Assembly (NCBI RefSeq): GCF_003258295.1
Contig: NZ_QKYN01000185.1
Location: forward strand, 1-63,059
Direction: 5' to 3'
DNA length: 63,059 nucleotides
Origin: Streptacidiphilus pinicola
GTDB lineage: Bacteria > Actinomycetota > Actinomycetes > Streptomycetales > Streptomycetaceae
The notes below the pieces were generated by a model. The model ran no database searches, was not told the DNA's origin, and saw nothing but the letters and a program-made list of their open reading frames with translations. A program made the translations under genes and the position numbers. Of the stretch, positions 34,100-42,113 are shown in pieces. Position 1 is the first letter of the stretch. Every line of letters starts with the position of its first letter.

Positions 34100-34576
34100 T
34101 CAGCCCTCCGCGAGGCCCGCCCAGGGAGGCGTGCCCGCCCCGGGACCGCCGCCGGCATTGGACGCCAGGCGTGTCAGCAGGTCGGCGAGGAGGGCGCGCT
34201 CCACGTCCGTCAGACCGTCGTTGAGCCGCTCGTCGAAGGCCATGGCGGCGTCGCGCATCTCCAGGAACGCGGCCTCGCCCGCCTCGGTGAGCGTGACGAC
34301 GTGGATGCGGCGGTTGTCGGGGTCGCGCTGACGGGAGATCAGGCCCCGCTTGTCGAGGGCGTTGAGGTGGTGGGTGAGGGTTGCCTCGCGCAGTCCGACC
34401 GCCTGCGCCAGCTCACGCTGGGTGCCGGGGCGGCCGATCTTGAGATTGAGCAGGATCAGCCAGACCGGCAGCGAGCCGCCGGCCTGCTCCAGGGCGTCGT
34501 CGAAGGCCCGGCTGACCACGCGGGCGGCCTGGCCCAGCTGGAGACCGGTCGGCTGGCGCATCGGCGGCATCTGCAT
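34100..34576 (-). CDS. MarR-family regulator
   Basis: The product is 158 aa. It is a winged-helix MarR protein with recognition region QRELAQAVGLREATLTHHLN and wing SRQRDPDNRRIHVVTLTEAG. Divergent from a SnoaL-like/SDR operon whose promoter contains a symmetric site, so it very likely represses that operon. The start overlaps no ribosome-binding site of note. Confidence 0.88.
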   Translation of the reverse strand: MQMPPMRQPTGLQLGQAARVVSRAFDDALEQAGGSLPVWLILLNLKIGRPGTQRELAQAVGLREATLTHHLNALDKRGLISRQRDPDNRRIHVVTLTEAGEAAFLEMRDAAMAFDERLNDGLTDVERALLADLLTRLASNAGGGPGAGTPPWAGLAEG

Positions 34577-34613
34577 GGCGCGAGCCTACCAGGATCCATA
34601 GATGCCTAACCCT

Positions 34614-34642
34614 TTGACATCGAAGCTTTCGAGGTCTATGTT
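34614..34642 (+). promoter_or_regulatory. Sigma-70-type promoter with MarR-type operator in its spacer
   Basis: TTGACA (34614-34619), a 17-bp spacer, then TATGTT (34637-34642). The spacer holds the imperfect palindrome GAC-A-TCGAA-GCT-TTCGA-G-GTC (34616-34636). Transcription would begin at about 34649-34650, the A of the ATG, giving a leaderless message. Confidence 0.65.
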
Positions 34643-34649
34643 TCCGAGT

Positions 34650-35045
34650 ATGAGCAGCGATCTCTCCACCACCGACAGCTTTCTCGACGCCTGGGCGTCC
34701 GCGGAGCTCGCGGGCGACGCCGCCGCGCTGGAGCCGCTCCTGCACGAGCGGTTCCGCGCGGTCGGCCCGTTCGGCTTCCTGCTCGACCGCGAGCAGTGGC
34801 TGAAGCGCTTCGCCGACGGCCTCGCCTACTCGGCCTTCTCCTTCTCCGCGGATGAGGAGGCACGGGAGGTCGGGGGCGTCACCTTCGTCATCGGCACCCA
34901 GCAGCAGCAGGGCACGTACCAGGGGCATCGGACCGACGGCGCGTTCCGCGTCAGCCTGGCGCTGACCGGCGGTCCGCAGTGGCGGCTGGTCGGCATCCAT
35001 CTGAGCCTGCGCACCCCGCCCACTTCACCCGAGAGGCAGCCGTGA
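34650..35045 (+). CDS. SnoaL-like/DUF4440 NTF2-fold protein
   Basis: The product is 131 aa from ATG 34650, which coincides with the predicted transcription start. The fold is recognisable from SFLDAWASAELAGDAAALEP, later RTDGAFRVSLALTGGPQWRL. Such proteins bind or isomerise small hydrophobic compounds. Its stop overlaps the GTG of the following SDR gene, so the two form an operon repressed by the divergent MarR protein. Confidence 0.75.
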   Translation: MSSDLSTTDSFLDAWASAELAGDAAALEPLLHERFRAVGPFGFLLDREQWLKRFADGLAYSAFSFSADEEAREVGGVTFVIGTQQQQGTYQGHRTDGAFRVSLALTGGPQWRLVGIHLSLRTPPTSPERQP

Positions 35046-35800
35046 ACGCGTTGCAGCACCGCGTCGTCCTGGTCACCGGCAGTTCCCGTGGCATCGGCGC
35101 CGCCATCGCCGAGCTCTTCGCCGCCGAGGGCGCGCGCGTCGTCGTGCACGGCCGCGACGCCGAGGCCCTCGAGTCGGTTCGCGCCAAGATCGCCGCGACC
35201 GGGGCGGAGGTGTTGGCCGCGACCGCCGATCTGACCCGCTTCGACGAGATCGAGGCCCTGCGCACCCGCGTGGAGGCCGAGTTCGGCCCGGTCGAGGTGC
35301 TGGTCGCCAACGCCGGCGGCAACCCGGTGCCGCCCGGCCCGATCGAGCTGATCAGCGAGGAGGGTTGGCGCGCCGCGGTGGACGCCAACCTCACCAGCAC
35401 CTTCCTGACGATCAAGAGCTTTCTGCCGGGCATGAAGGAGCGCGGCTACGGCAGCATCGTGACGGTCTCCTCCGCCGCGTCCCGGCGTCCCACGGCGCAG
35501 ACGCCCGCCGCCTACGCGGCGGCCAAGGCCGGGATCGAGGTGCTCACCAGGCAACTGGCCGTCCAGGCCGGGCCGCAGGGCGTCCGCGTCAACTGCGTCG
35601 CCCCGGAGACCATCCTGACGGAGCGCAACCAGCGCATGATCCCGGCGGAGATACAGCGCGGCCTGGTCGAGGCCCATCCCGTGCGCCGCCTCGGCACCCC
35701 GGAGGACGTGGCCCAGGCCGCGCTCTTCCTCGCCGCCGAGTCGGCGTCGTGGGTCAGCGGGGTGGTGCTGGACGTGGCCGGCGGCTCCGTGCTGGCCTGA
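35042..35800 (+). CDS. Short-chain dehydrogenase/reductase (FabG-like)
   Basis: The product is 252 aa starting at GTG 35042. It has TGSSRGIGAAIAELF, NAGGNPVPP, the catalytic Ser-Tyr-Lys region VSSAASRR and YAAAKAGIEV, and the end ASWVSGVVLDVAGGSVLA, a classical SDR of FabG length. Substrate unknown. MarR control together with an NTF2-fold partner suggests a response to a phenolic or quinone-like compound (inference). Confidence 0.87.
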   Translation: MNALQHRVVLVTGSSRGIGAAIAELFAAEGARVVVHGRDAEALESVRAKIAATGAEVLAATADLTRFDEIEALRTRVEAEFGPVEVLVANAGGNPVPPGPIELISEEGWRAAVDANLTSTFLTIKSFLPGMKERGYGSIVTVSSAASRRPTAQTPAAYAAAKAGIEVLTRQLAVQAGPQGVRVNCVAPETILTERNQRMIPAEIQRGLVEAHPVRRLGTPEDVAQAALFLAAESASWVSGVVLDVAGGSVLA

Positions 35801-35824
35801 GGGGGCCGGCCCCGCGCCAACGCA

Positions 35825-36370
35825 TCAGCTCAGCGCGGCGTACTCCTCGCGCGTGATCGCGTCGACGAGGACCCGGCCACCGTGGGAGGGGACGGTGGCC
35901 TCCTCGGCGAAGCGCAGGCCGAGCTTCTCCATGACCCGCCCCGAGGCGTCGTTGTCGGGGTGACGGATGCTCACGACGCGGTCGAGGCCCGCCTTCTCGA
36001 AGCCGTAGGCCAGCAGGGGCCGCGCCGCCTCCGTCGCATAGCCCCGCCCCCAGAAGGAGCGGCGAAAGCGCCAGCCGATCTCGACGGCGGGCAGGATCTG
36101 CGGCAGGAACCGCGGGACCGTGAGGGTGACCCAGCCGGCGTATTCACCGCCGTCCCGGGTGAGCACGGAGAGCATGCCGTAGCCGCTCTCGTCCCACGCC
36201 TGCCGCGCCCGCGCGACGATCCCGGCGGTCGACTCCCGGTCCAGCGGCCCGGGAGTGCCGTCCCCGATGTACCGCATCACCTCGGGGTCGGCGTTCATCC
36301 CCAGCAGCGGCTCGACATCCGCCACGGACGGAACGCGGAGCAGCAGCCGGTCGGTCGTCAGCGAGATCAT
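35825..36370 (-). CDS. GNAT-family acetyltransferase (RimJ/RimL-like)
   Basis: The product is 181 aa from ATG 36370. Typical RimJ/RimL features are TTDRLLLRVPSVADVEPLL, WRFRRSFWGRGYATEAARP (acetyl-CoA loop) and RHPDNDASGRVMEKLGLRF. Probably N-acetylates a protein terminus or small amine. Convergent with the SDR gene across the palindrome GGGGCCGGCCCC (35802-35813). Confidence 0.85.
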   Translation of the reverse strand: MISLTTDRLLLRVPSVADVEPLLGMNADPEVMRYIGDGTPGPLDRESTAGIVARARQAWDESGYGMLSVLTRDGGEYAGWVTLTVPRFLPQILPAVEIGWRFRRSFWGRGYATEAARPLLAYGFEKAGLDRVVSIRHPDNDASGRVMEKLGLRFAEEATVPSHGGRVLVDAITREEYAALS

Positions 36371-36423
36371 GGCCGCCACTGTGTCACAGCGGCGGCCATG
36401 AGACGGCTTCACATCACAGGGAC

Positions 36424-37305
36424 TCAAATGACGGGCGGGCGGCCCAGCTTCGTCATGCGCCAGACCGTGCTCCACCGGATCGGGCGGCGCGGGCCCGCCG
36501 GCTCGCGCCAGCCGGCGGCGAAGCCGCCGAGCCAGGCGCGCAGCGCCTCGCCGGAGGGGCGACGCGCCAGCGTGAGCAGGAACCAGACACCGAGGTAGAG
36601 CGGCACCAGCACCGCGGGCAGGTTCCGGCGGGCGAGCCAGACGCGGTTCCGCGCGATGTTGTGGTGGTAGGTCGCGTGCCGCGAGGGCAGCGTGCGCGGG
36701 TGGCGCAGCACGACGTCCGAGCGGTACTCGATCTCCCAGCCGGCGTCGAGCGCCCGCCAGGCGAGATCGGTCTCCTCGTGGCCGTAGAAGAACTCGGCCG
36801 GCAACTGCCCCGACGTCGCGAAGACCTGGGAGCGCACCGCGCTCGCGCCGCCGAGGAAGGTGGTCACCCGCGAGGAGCGCATCGGGTCGGAGGCCCGCAG
36901 GCGCGGCACGTGGCGGCGCTGCGACTCGCCCTCCTCGTCGACGATCCGGAAGGAGACGACGCCCAGCTTCGGGTCGGCGGCGAAGGCCTCGCGCAGCTTC
37001 TCGGCGGTGTCCCGCAGCGGCAGCAGGCCGTCGTCGTCGAGGAAGAGCACGACGTCGACGTCGCGGCCGTCGGGCCCGAAGGCCTCGATGCCGACGTTGC
37101 GGCCCCCGGGGATGCCGAGGTTCTCGGGCTCCGCGACACCGCGCACGCCCTCGGGTAGCTCCGGCAGGGGCGCGCCGTTGGCGACCACGACGACCTCGAC
37201 GGCCGGTCCCTCCTGCGCGGCGACGGAGTCGAGCAGGGCCTGCAGCTCCACCGGGCGGTTGCCCATGGTGATGATGACGGCGCCGAGTTTGAGTTCAGAC
37301 ATCAC
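36424..37305 (-). CDS. Family 2 glycosyltransferase
   Basis: The product is 293 aa: GT-A fold with AVIITMGNRPVELQALLDSV, the metal/nucleotide motif VVLFLDDDGLL and the acceptor-side FFYGHEETDLAWRALDAGWE. The C-terminal ~50 residues contain a hydrophobic segment that may anchor it to the membrane. It is the last gene of a four-gene operon, four bases after the CDP-alcohol phosphotransferase gene, so it probably glycosylates the phospholipid-type product of that enzyme. Confidence 0.87.
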   Translation of the reverse strand: MMSELKLGAVIITMGNRPVELQALLDSVAAQEGPAVEVVVVANGAPLPELPEGVRGVAEPENLGIPGGRNVGIEAFGPDGRDVDVVLFLDDDGLLPLRDTAEKLREAFAADPKLGVVSFRIVDEEGESQRRHVPRLRASDPMRSSRVTTFLGGASAVRSQVFATSGQLPAEFFYGHEETDLAWRALDAGWEIEYRSDVVLRHPRTLPSRHATYHHNIARNRVWLARRNLPAVLVPLYLGVWFLLTLARRPSGEALRAWLGGFAAGWREPAGPRRPIRWSTVWRMTKLGRPPVI

Positions 37306-37309
37306 ACGT

Positions 37310-38098
37310 TCACCTGAGCCGGCTGGAGAGGACGATGCTGAGCAGGTGGAGCACGGTCTGCAGCAGCGCGATCGCCGCGAGCACCACCACCGCGAGGCGG
37401 GTGAAGAACAGGTCGCCGTGGACGGCGTCGGCGACGCCGGCCGCCAGCATCAGCAGCGAGGCTTCCACGCCGCCGATGAGGCGGTGGAACTTCAGCGCCG
37501 ACGCGAGCTTGCGCGCCTTGGCGACGCCCGCCGCCCGCGGCACCGAGGCGGAGTCCTCGACGGCGGTCAGACCGCGACGGATCCGGGCGACGTCGACGAG
37601 ATCGGTCTCGGCCTTGATCAGGATCGCGCCGAGCGCGGCCAGCGTGCCGAGGAAGGCCCAGAGCCAGGCGCGGGCGCCGTGCTGCTGGAACAGGTCCGCC
37701 GCACGCAGGCCGAAGCCGGTCAGCAGCGCCGCCTCGGAGAGGTAGTGGCCGATCCGGTCCAGGTAGACGCCGGTGGTGGAGGTCTGCCGGCGCCAGCGGG
37801 CGAGCTCGCCGTCGACGCAGTCCAGGCCGAGGTAGACCTGGATCAGCAGCGCGCCGAGGATCGCGCCCCAGAGGCCGGGGACCAGCAGCGCGGCCCCGGC
37901 CGCCACACCGGCGACCATCATCAGCCAGGTCAGCTGGTTGGGGGTGACCGGTGCGTCGACCAGGTGCCGGGTGATCCGGGAGGAGATCCGGCGCATGTAG
38001 AGGCGGCCGGCCCAGTGCTCGCCGGAGCGGCGGTCGAGCAGCCCCTCGGGGTGCGCGACCGCGCGGAACTCGGCCAGCGTCGGCTTGCTCGTGTTCAT
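37310..38098 (-). CDS. CDP-alcohol phosphatidyltransferase family protein, variant active site
   Basis: The product is 262 aa from ATG 38098, with about six membrane helices. The family motif D-G-x2-A-R-x8-G-x3-D-x3-D is present as VDGELARWRRQTSTTGVYLD followed by RIGH, so the last Asp, the proposed catalytic base of the superfamily, is His here. The enzyme would condense a CDP-activated alcohol with a second alcohol. Within the operon its donor is presumably made by the nucleotidyltransferase and dehydrogenase-like proteins. Confidence 0.85.
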   Translation of the reverse strand: MNTSKPTLAEFRAVAHPEGLLDRRSGEHWAGRLYMRRISSRITRHLVDAPVTPNQLTWLMMVAGVAAGAALLVPGLWGAILGALLIQVYLGLDCVDGELARWRRQTSTTGVYLDRIGHYLSEAALLTGFGLRAADLFQQHGARAWLWAFLGTLAALGAILIKAETDLVDVARIRRGLTAVEDSASVPRAAGVAKARKLASALKFHRLIGGVEASLLMLAAGVADAVHGDLFFTRLAVVVLAAIALLQTVLHLLSIVLSSRLR

Positions 38099-38111
38099 CG
38101 CGGTGCCCCGC

Positions 38112-39173
38112 TCAGGAGCAGACGTCTTTGACATAGGAGTTGTACGCGTCCCGGATGGCGGAGGGGGTGAGCGAGAGGTGTTCCAGGATGGTGTAGCGGC
38201 CCGGCCGGGTCTCCGGCGCGTAGTGCACGGCCTTGACGAACTCCTCGTCGGAGAAGCCGATCTGGTCCGCCGTCACCGGGAGCCCGTGGCGGGTCAGCGC
38301 CTCGACCATCTGCCCGGCCACGGGCAGGTCGCCGCGCAGGTAGGTGGCGAAGGCCGCGCCGAGGCCGCACTGCTCGCCGTGCTGCGCCTTGCGGTTCGGG
38401 TAGAGGATGTCGAGCGCGTGGTTGATCTCGTGGCAGGCGCCGCTGGCGGGCCGGCTGCTACCGGCCACGTTCATCGAGATACCGGTCAGCACCAGCGCCT
38501 CGGCGAGGGCGACCAGGAAGTCGTTGTCCGCGATCGTGCCCGGGTGGCGCAGGATGGTCTCGCCCGCGGTGCGGGACATGGCCGCCGCGAGTCCGTCCAC
38601 GGCCTCGCCGGTCTCGCGCTGGGAGAGCTCCCAGTCGGCGATGCAGGAGATGTTGGAGACGGCGTCGCCGATGCCCGCGGCGACGTAGCGGGCGGGGGCC
38701 TGCCGGATCACGTCGAGGTCGACGACCATCGCGATCGGGCTGGGCACGCCGTAGGAGCCGCGGCCGGCGTCGTTGTCGAGGGTGGAGACCGGCGAGCAGA
38801 GACCGTCGTGGGCGAGGTTGGTCGCGACCGCGACGACCGGCAGGCCGACGCGGGCCGCGGCGTACTTCGCCACATCGATGATCTTGCCGCCGCCGAGGCC
38901 GACGAGCGCGTCGTAGTGGCCGCCCTTGATCTGGTCGGCCAGCGTCACCGCCGCGTCGAGCGTGCCGTCCGCGACCGTGAACCAGGTCGCGCCGGGCAGC
39001 TGCGGCGCGAGGCGCTCGCGCATGGCGGCGCCGGAGCCGCCGCTGACGGCGACGGCGATCCGCCCGGTGGAGGCGATGCCGGGGTTGGCCAGCACCTCAC
39101 CGAGGTGGTCGAGGGCGCCGCAGCGCACGTCGACCACCAGCGGCGAGGGGACCAGTCGGGTCAGTACCGGCAC
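38112..39173 (-). CDS. Iron-containing alcohol dehydrogenase, glycerol-1-phosphate dehydrogenase-like
   Basis: The product is 353 aa from GTG 39173 (GGAG upstream), overlapping the end of the nucleotidyltransferase gene by 13 bases. It has the NAD(P) loop VGLGGGKIIDVAKYAA and metal ligands GIGDAVSNI (Asp), CHEINHALD (His) and KAQHGEQCG (His), the pattern of the EgsA/AraM-type glycerol-1-phosphate dehydrogenase group. It may reduce dihydroxyacetone phosphate to a polyol phosphate that is then activated with CTP. 3-dehydroquinate-synthase-like activity is less likely. Confidence 0.8.
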   Translation of the reverse strand: MPVLTRLVPSPLVVDVRCGALDHLGEVLANPGIASTGRIAVAVSGGSGAAMRERLAPQLPGATWFTVADGTLDAAVTLADQIKGGHYDALVGLGGGKIIDVAKYAAARVGLPVVAVATNLAHDGLCSPVSTLDNDAGRGSYGVPSPIAMVVDLDVIRQAPARYVAAGIGDAVSNISCIADWELSQRETGEAVDGLAAAMSRTAGETILRHPGTIADNDFLVALAEALVLTGISMNVAGSSRPASGACHEINHALDILYPNRKAQHGEQCGLGAAFATYLRGDLPVAGQMVEALTRHGLPVTADQIGFSDEEFVKAVHYAPETRPGRYTILEHLSLTPSAIRDAYNSYVKDVCS

Positions 39174-39916
39174 GCGAGCTCCCGGCCCCGGGCGAGGTCG
39201 TCGTGGTTGTCGACCTCGACCCAGTCCACCTGGCCGATCGGCTGGACGTCGATCCGCAGGCCGCGGTCGATCATCTCCTGGTAGCCGTCCTCGTAGTACA
39301 GCTGCGGGTCGCGCTCGAAGGTGGCCTGCAGCGCGGAGGCCAGGTCGTCGGCGGCGGAGGGGTTGATCAGCGTGACGCCGATGTACTCGCCGGTCGCGTC
39401 GGCCGGGTCCATCAGCTTGGTGATGCGGCGGGCGCCCAGCTCCGGGTCGACCGTGACCTTCATCTCCTCGTCGGCGAGCTTCTTCACCGTGTCGAGGGCG
39501 AGCAGCACGCCCGGCTGACGGCCCTCGGCGGCCAGCTTGGCGTTGGCCTCCAGCAGCGTCCGCTCGACCGAGGCCGGGTGGATGGTGTCGCTGTTGGCGA
39601 GGATCACGCCCTCCTTGAAGAGGTCGCGGGCGCACCAGACCGTGTAGCAGTTGTTCCAGGTCTCGGCCTTGGGGTTGTCGACCAGGTGCAGGGTGACGCC
39701 GTGGCGGCGCTCCAGCGCCGTCTTCCGCTCCCGGATGGCGTCCGCGCAGTACCCCACGATGATCGCCACATCACGCATCTCCACCTCGGCGAAGTTGCGC
39801 AGCGTGATGTCGAGGATGGTCCGCTCGTCGTCGACCGGCACCAGCGCCTTGGGCAGGGTGTCGGTGTAGGGACGGAGGCGGCTGCCAGCGCCTGCGGCCG
39901 GAACAAGGCCGATCAT
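39161..39916 (-). CDS. Sugar/polyol-phosphate nucleotidyltransferase
   Basis: The product is 251 aa. The nucleotide-binding start IGLVPAAGAGSRLRPYTDTL with lysine PKALVP, the metal site LANSDT, and the C-terminal WVEVDNHDDLARGRELACRY resemble LicC and inositol-phosphate cytidylyltransferases. It likely makes a CDP-activated alcohol for the downstream CDP-alcohol phosphotransferase. It is the first gene of the operon and is divergent from idi across 208 bp. Confidence 0.83.
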   Translation of the reverse strand: MIGLVPAAGAGSRLRPYTDTLPKALVPVDDERTILDITLRNFAEVEMRDVAIIVGYCADAIRERKTALERRHGVTLHLVDNPKAETWNNCYTVWCARDLFKEGVILANSDTIHPASVERTLLEANAKLAAEGRQPGVLLALDTVKKLADEEMKVTVDPELGARRITKLMDPADATGEYIGVTLINPSAADDLASALQATFERDPQLYYEDGYQEMIDRGLRIDVQPIGQVDWVEVDNHDDLARGRELACRY

Positions 39917-40124
39917 GAGGAGTCTCCAGGGATTGCCGGTGTGCAGTTTCGCGTACGTTCACGAAGGGTTCGCCCCCACCCCATCGTGCCGATCATCATT
40001 GCGGACCGTGCCGTGGCGGGACAAGCCGCAGCAGATCCGGGGGGCTTTTGGGGCAGACTGTACCTGGCCCGGGAGGGCCGCTGTTGCTGGCGCAGACCCG
40101 CGCGACCGACGCGAAAGGTGATCC

Positions 40125-40691
40125 ATGACCACCACCACCGTGACGACGACGGACGAGATCCTGCTCGAACTTGTCGACGAGCAGGGCCGGACGATCGGCA
40201 CGGCCGAGAAGCTCTCCGCGCACCAGGCCCCCGGCCGGCTGCACCGGGCCTTCTCCGTTTTCCTCTTCGACGCGCAGGGGCGGATGCTGCTGCAGCAGCG
40301 TGCGCTGGGCAAGTACCACTCCCCCGGTGTGTGGTCGAACACGTGCTGCGGGCACCCGTACCCGGCGGAGCCGCCGTTCGTCGCCGCGGCGCGCCGCACG
40401 GCCGAGGAGCTGGGCGAGGCGCCGGTGCGGCTGGAAGCCGCAGGGACGGTGACCTACGACCTGCCCGACGAGGCCTCCGGCCTGGTGGAGAAGGAGTACA
40501 ACCACCTGTTCGTGGGCGTGGCCGCGAACGCCTTCACCCCGAACCCGGAGGAGGTCGCGGACACCGCGTTCGTGACCCCCGCGGAGCTGGCCGCGCGGCG
40601 CGCGGAGAAGCCGTTCTCGGTGTGGTTCGGCACCGTGCTGGACGCTGCGCTCCCGACGATCCGCGCCACCTTCCCGAACGCGGGCTGGTAG
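40125..40691 (+). CDS. idi: Isopentenyl-diphosphate delta-isomerase, type I
   Basis: The product is 188 aa of Nudix fold. Catalytic Cys75 lies in WSNTCCGHP and the catalytic Glu region in LVEKEYNHLFVG; RLHRAFSVFLFDAQGRMLLQ is the usual strand block. It interconverts IPP and DMAPP for isoprenoid synthesis. Divergent from the nucleotidyltransferase operon. No other isoprenoid genes lie in the window. Confidence 0.94.
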   Translation: MTTTTVTTTDEILLELVDEQGRTIGTAEKLSAHQAPGRLHRAFSVFLFDAQGRMLLQQRALGKYHSPGVWSNTCCGHPYPAEPPFVAAARRTAEELGEAPVRLEAAGTVTYDLPDEASGLVEKEYNHLFVGVAANAFTPNPEEVADTAFVTPAELAARRAEKPFSVWFGTVLDAALPTIRATFPNAGW

Positions 40692-40714
40692 CGGCCCCGC
40701 GCCTTTACGCGTCG

Positions 40715-40745
40715 AGCCCCGGCCTGCTTCGAGCGGGCCGGGGCT
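40715..40745. terminator. Terminator after idi
   Basis: AGCCCCGGCC (40715-40724) pairs with GGCCGGGGCT (40736-40745) across an 11-nt loop, followed by CCTTTCC. Confidence 0.75.
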
Positions 40746-40884
40746 CCTTTCCTGCGCCGCGGCCCGCTCCGGACACTCCCCCGAGTGCGCCCGGTCACCA
40801 CCGCCCCTCCAGTCTTCGCGCCGGGGGCGCACGGCGGCAAACGATTTGATGGGAGTCGAATCGAGGCGGGCCGGCCGCACCACC

Positions 40885-41985
40885 TCACGGGTTCGCGGCC
40901 AGCACGAGGTAGGCGGCGAGGATGGAGAGGTGGACGCCGCCCTGCAAGGGCGTGCTGCGGCCGGGGACGACGGTGAGGGTGCCGACGATCATCGTGAGGG
41001 CCAGCAGGACCATGTGGGTCGGGTCGAGGCCGAGGACCAGGGGACCGCTCAGCCAGATCGAGGCGATGGCGACGGCCGGGATGGTGAGGCCGATGCTGGC
41101 CATCGCCGAACCGAGGGCCAGGTTGAGGCTGGTCTGGACGCGGTCGCGGCGCGCGGCGCGAACCGCCGCGATGGTCTCCGGGAGGAGGACCAGCAGCGCG
41201 ATCACCACGCCGACGACGGAGGCGGGCAGGCCGGCCGCCGCCACGCCCTTCTCGATCGTCGGGGACTCCACCTTGGCCAGGCCCACCACAGCGACCAGGG
41301 CCACGCCCAGCAGGCCCAAGCTGGTCAGCGCCGCGCGCCGGCTCGGCGGGTCGGCGTGGTCCTCGGACTCGATGACGACTCCGCCGCGTGTCATCGGCAG
41401 GAAGTAGTCGCGGTGCCGGACCGTCTGGGTCACCACGAAGAGGCCGTAGAGGACGACGGAGGCGACGGCCGCGAAGATCAGCTGGGTGGTGTTGAACTGC
41501 GGGCCCGGCTTGCTGGTGGTGAACCTGGGCAGCACCAGGCTCAGCGTGGCGAGCGTCGCCACGGTCGCGAGCGCCGCTCCCGTTCCCTCGCTGTTGTAGA
41601 TCGCGACACGGTGCCGCAGTGAGGTGACCAGCAGCGAGACGCCGACGATGCCGTTGCAGGCGATCATGACGGCGGCGAAGACGGTGTCCCGGGCCAGCGT
41701 GGCGTTCTTCGCCGGGCCGTCGGCCATGAGCGTGACGATCAGCGCGACCTCGATCGCGGTGACGGCGACGGCGAGGACGAGTGAGCCGAAGGGCTCGCCG
41801 ACCCTGTGGGCGATCACCTCGGCGTGGTGGACCGCGGCGAGCACCGCCGCGGCGAGGCAGACGGCGACGATCGCGACCAGCACCGCGGGGATCGAACGAC
41901 CCCAGGTGGCGATGAGCAGGAGCAACGCGAGCGCCGGGACGAGAGTGGTCCATTGTCGGGCGAAACGGCGCAAACGATCACTCAT
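40885..41985 (-). CDS. ChaA-like calcium/proton (cation) antiporter
   Basis: The product is 366 aa from ATG 41985, with about eleven membrane helices. It has the two acidic motif regions of the cation/Ca2+ exchanger family: AVAVTAIEVALIVTLMADG in the first half and LLVLLPETIAAVRAARRDRV in the second. It exports Ca2+ or Na+/K+ in exchange for protons. Monocistronic. Confidence 0.85.
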   Translation of the reverse strand: MSDRLRRFARQWTTLVPALALLLLIATWGRSIPAVLVAIVAVCLAAAVLAAVHHAEVIAHRVGEPFGSLVLAVAVTAIEVALIVTLMADGPAKNATLARDTVFAAVMIACNGIVGVSLLVTSLRHRVAIYNSEGTGAALATVATLATLSLVLPRFTTSKPGPQFNTTQLIFAAVASVVLYGLFVVTQTVRHRDYFLPMTRGGVVIESEDHADPPSRRAALTSLGLLGVALVAVVGLAKVESPTIEKGVAAAGLPASVVGVVIALLVLLPETIAAVRAARRDRVQTSLNLALGSAMASIGLTIPAVAIASIWLSGPLVLGLDPTHMVLLALTMIVGTLTVVPGRSTPLQGGVHLSILAAYLVLAANP

Positions 41986-42068
41986 GACCCGAGCTTGCCA
42001 TAGCGGAACCTTCCGCCCCGCGCGACGGGCCGCGGCCGGGTGGCCAGGAGAATCGACAGGGAAACTCA

Positions 42069-42094
42069 ACAGGCAACCTTGCCATATTGCCTGT
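42069..42094. promoter_or_regulatory. MarR-type operator
   Basis: ACAGGCAA (42069-42076) and TTGCCTGT (42087-42094) form a perfect 8-bp inverted repeat with a 10-bp spacer and 18-bp centre-to-centre distance, 19 bp before the marR start. Autoregulation of the marR-MFS-isochorismatase operon is the likely role. Confidence 0.65.
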
Positions 42095-42113
42095 CCTGTC
42101 CTACGGTTGCGGT

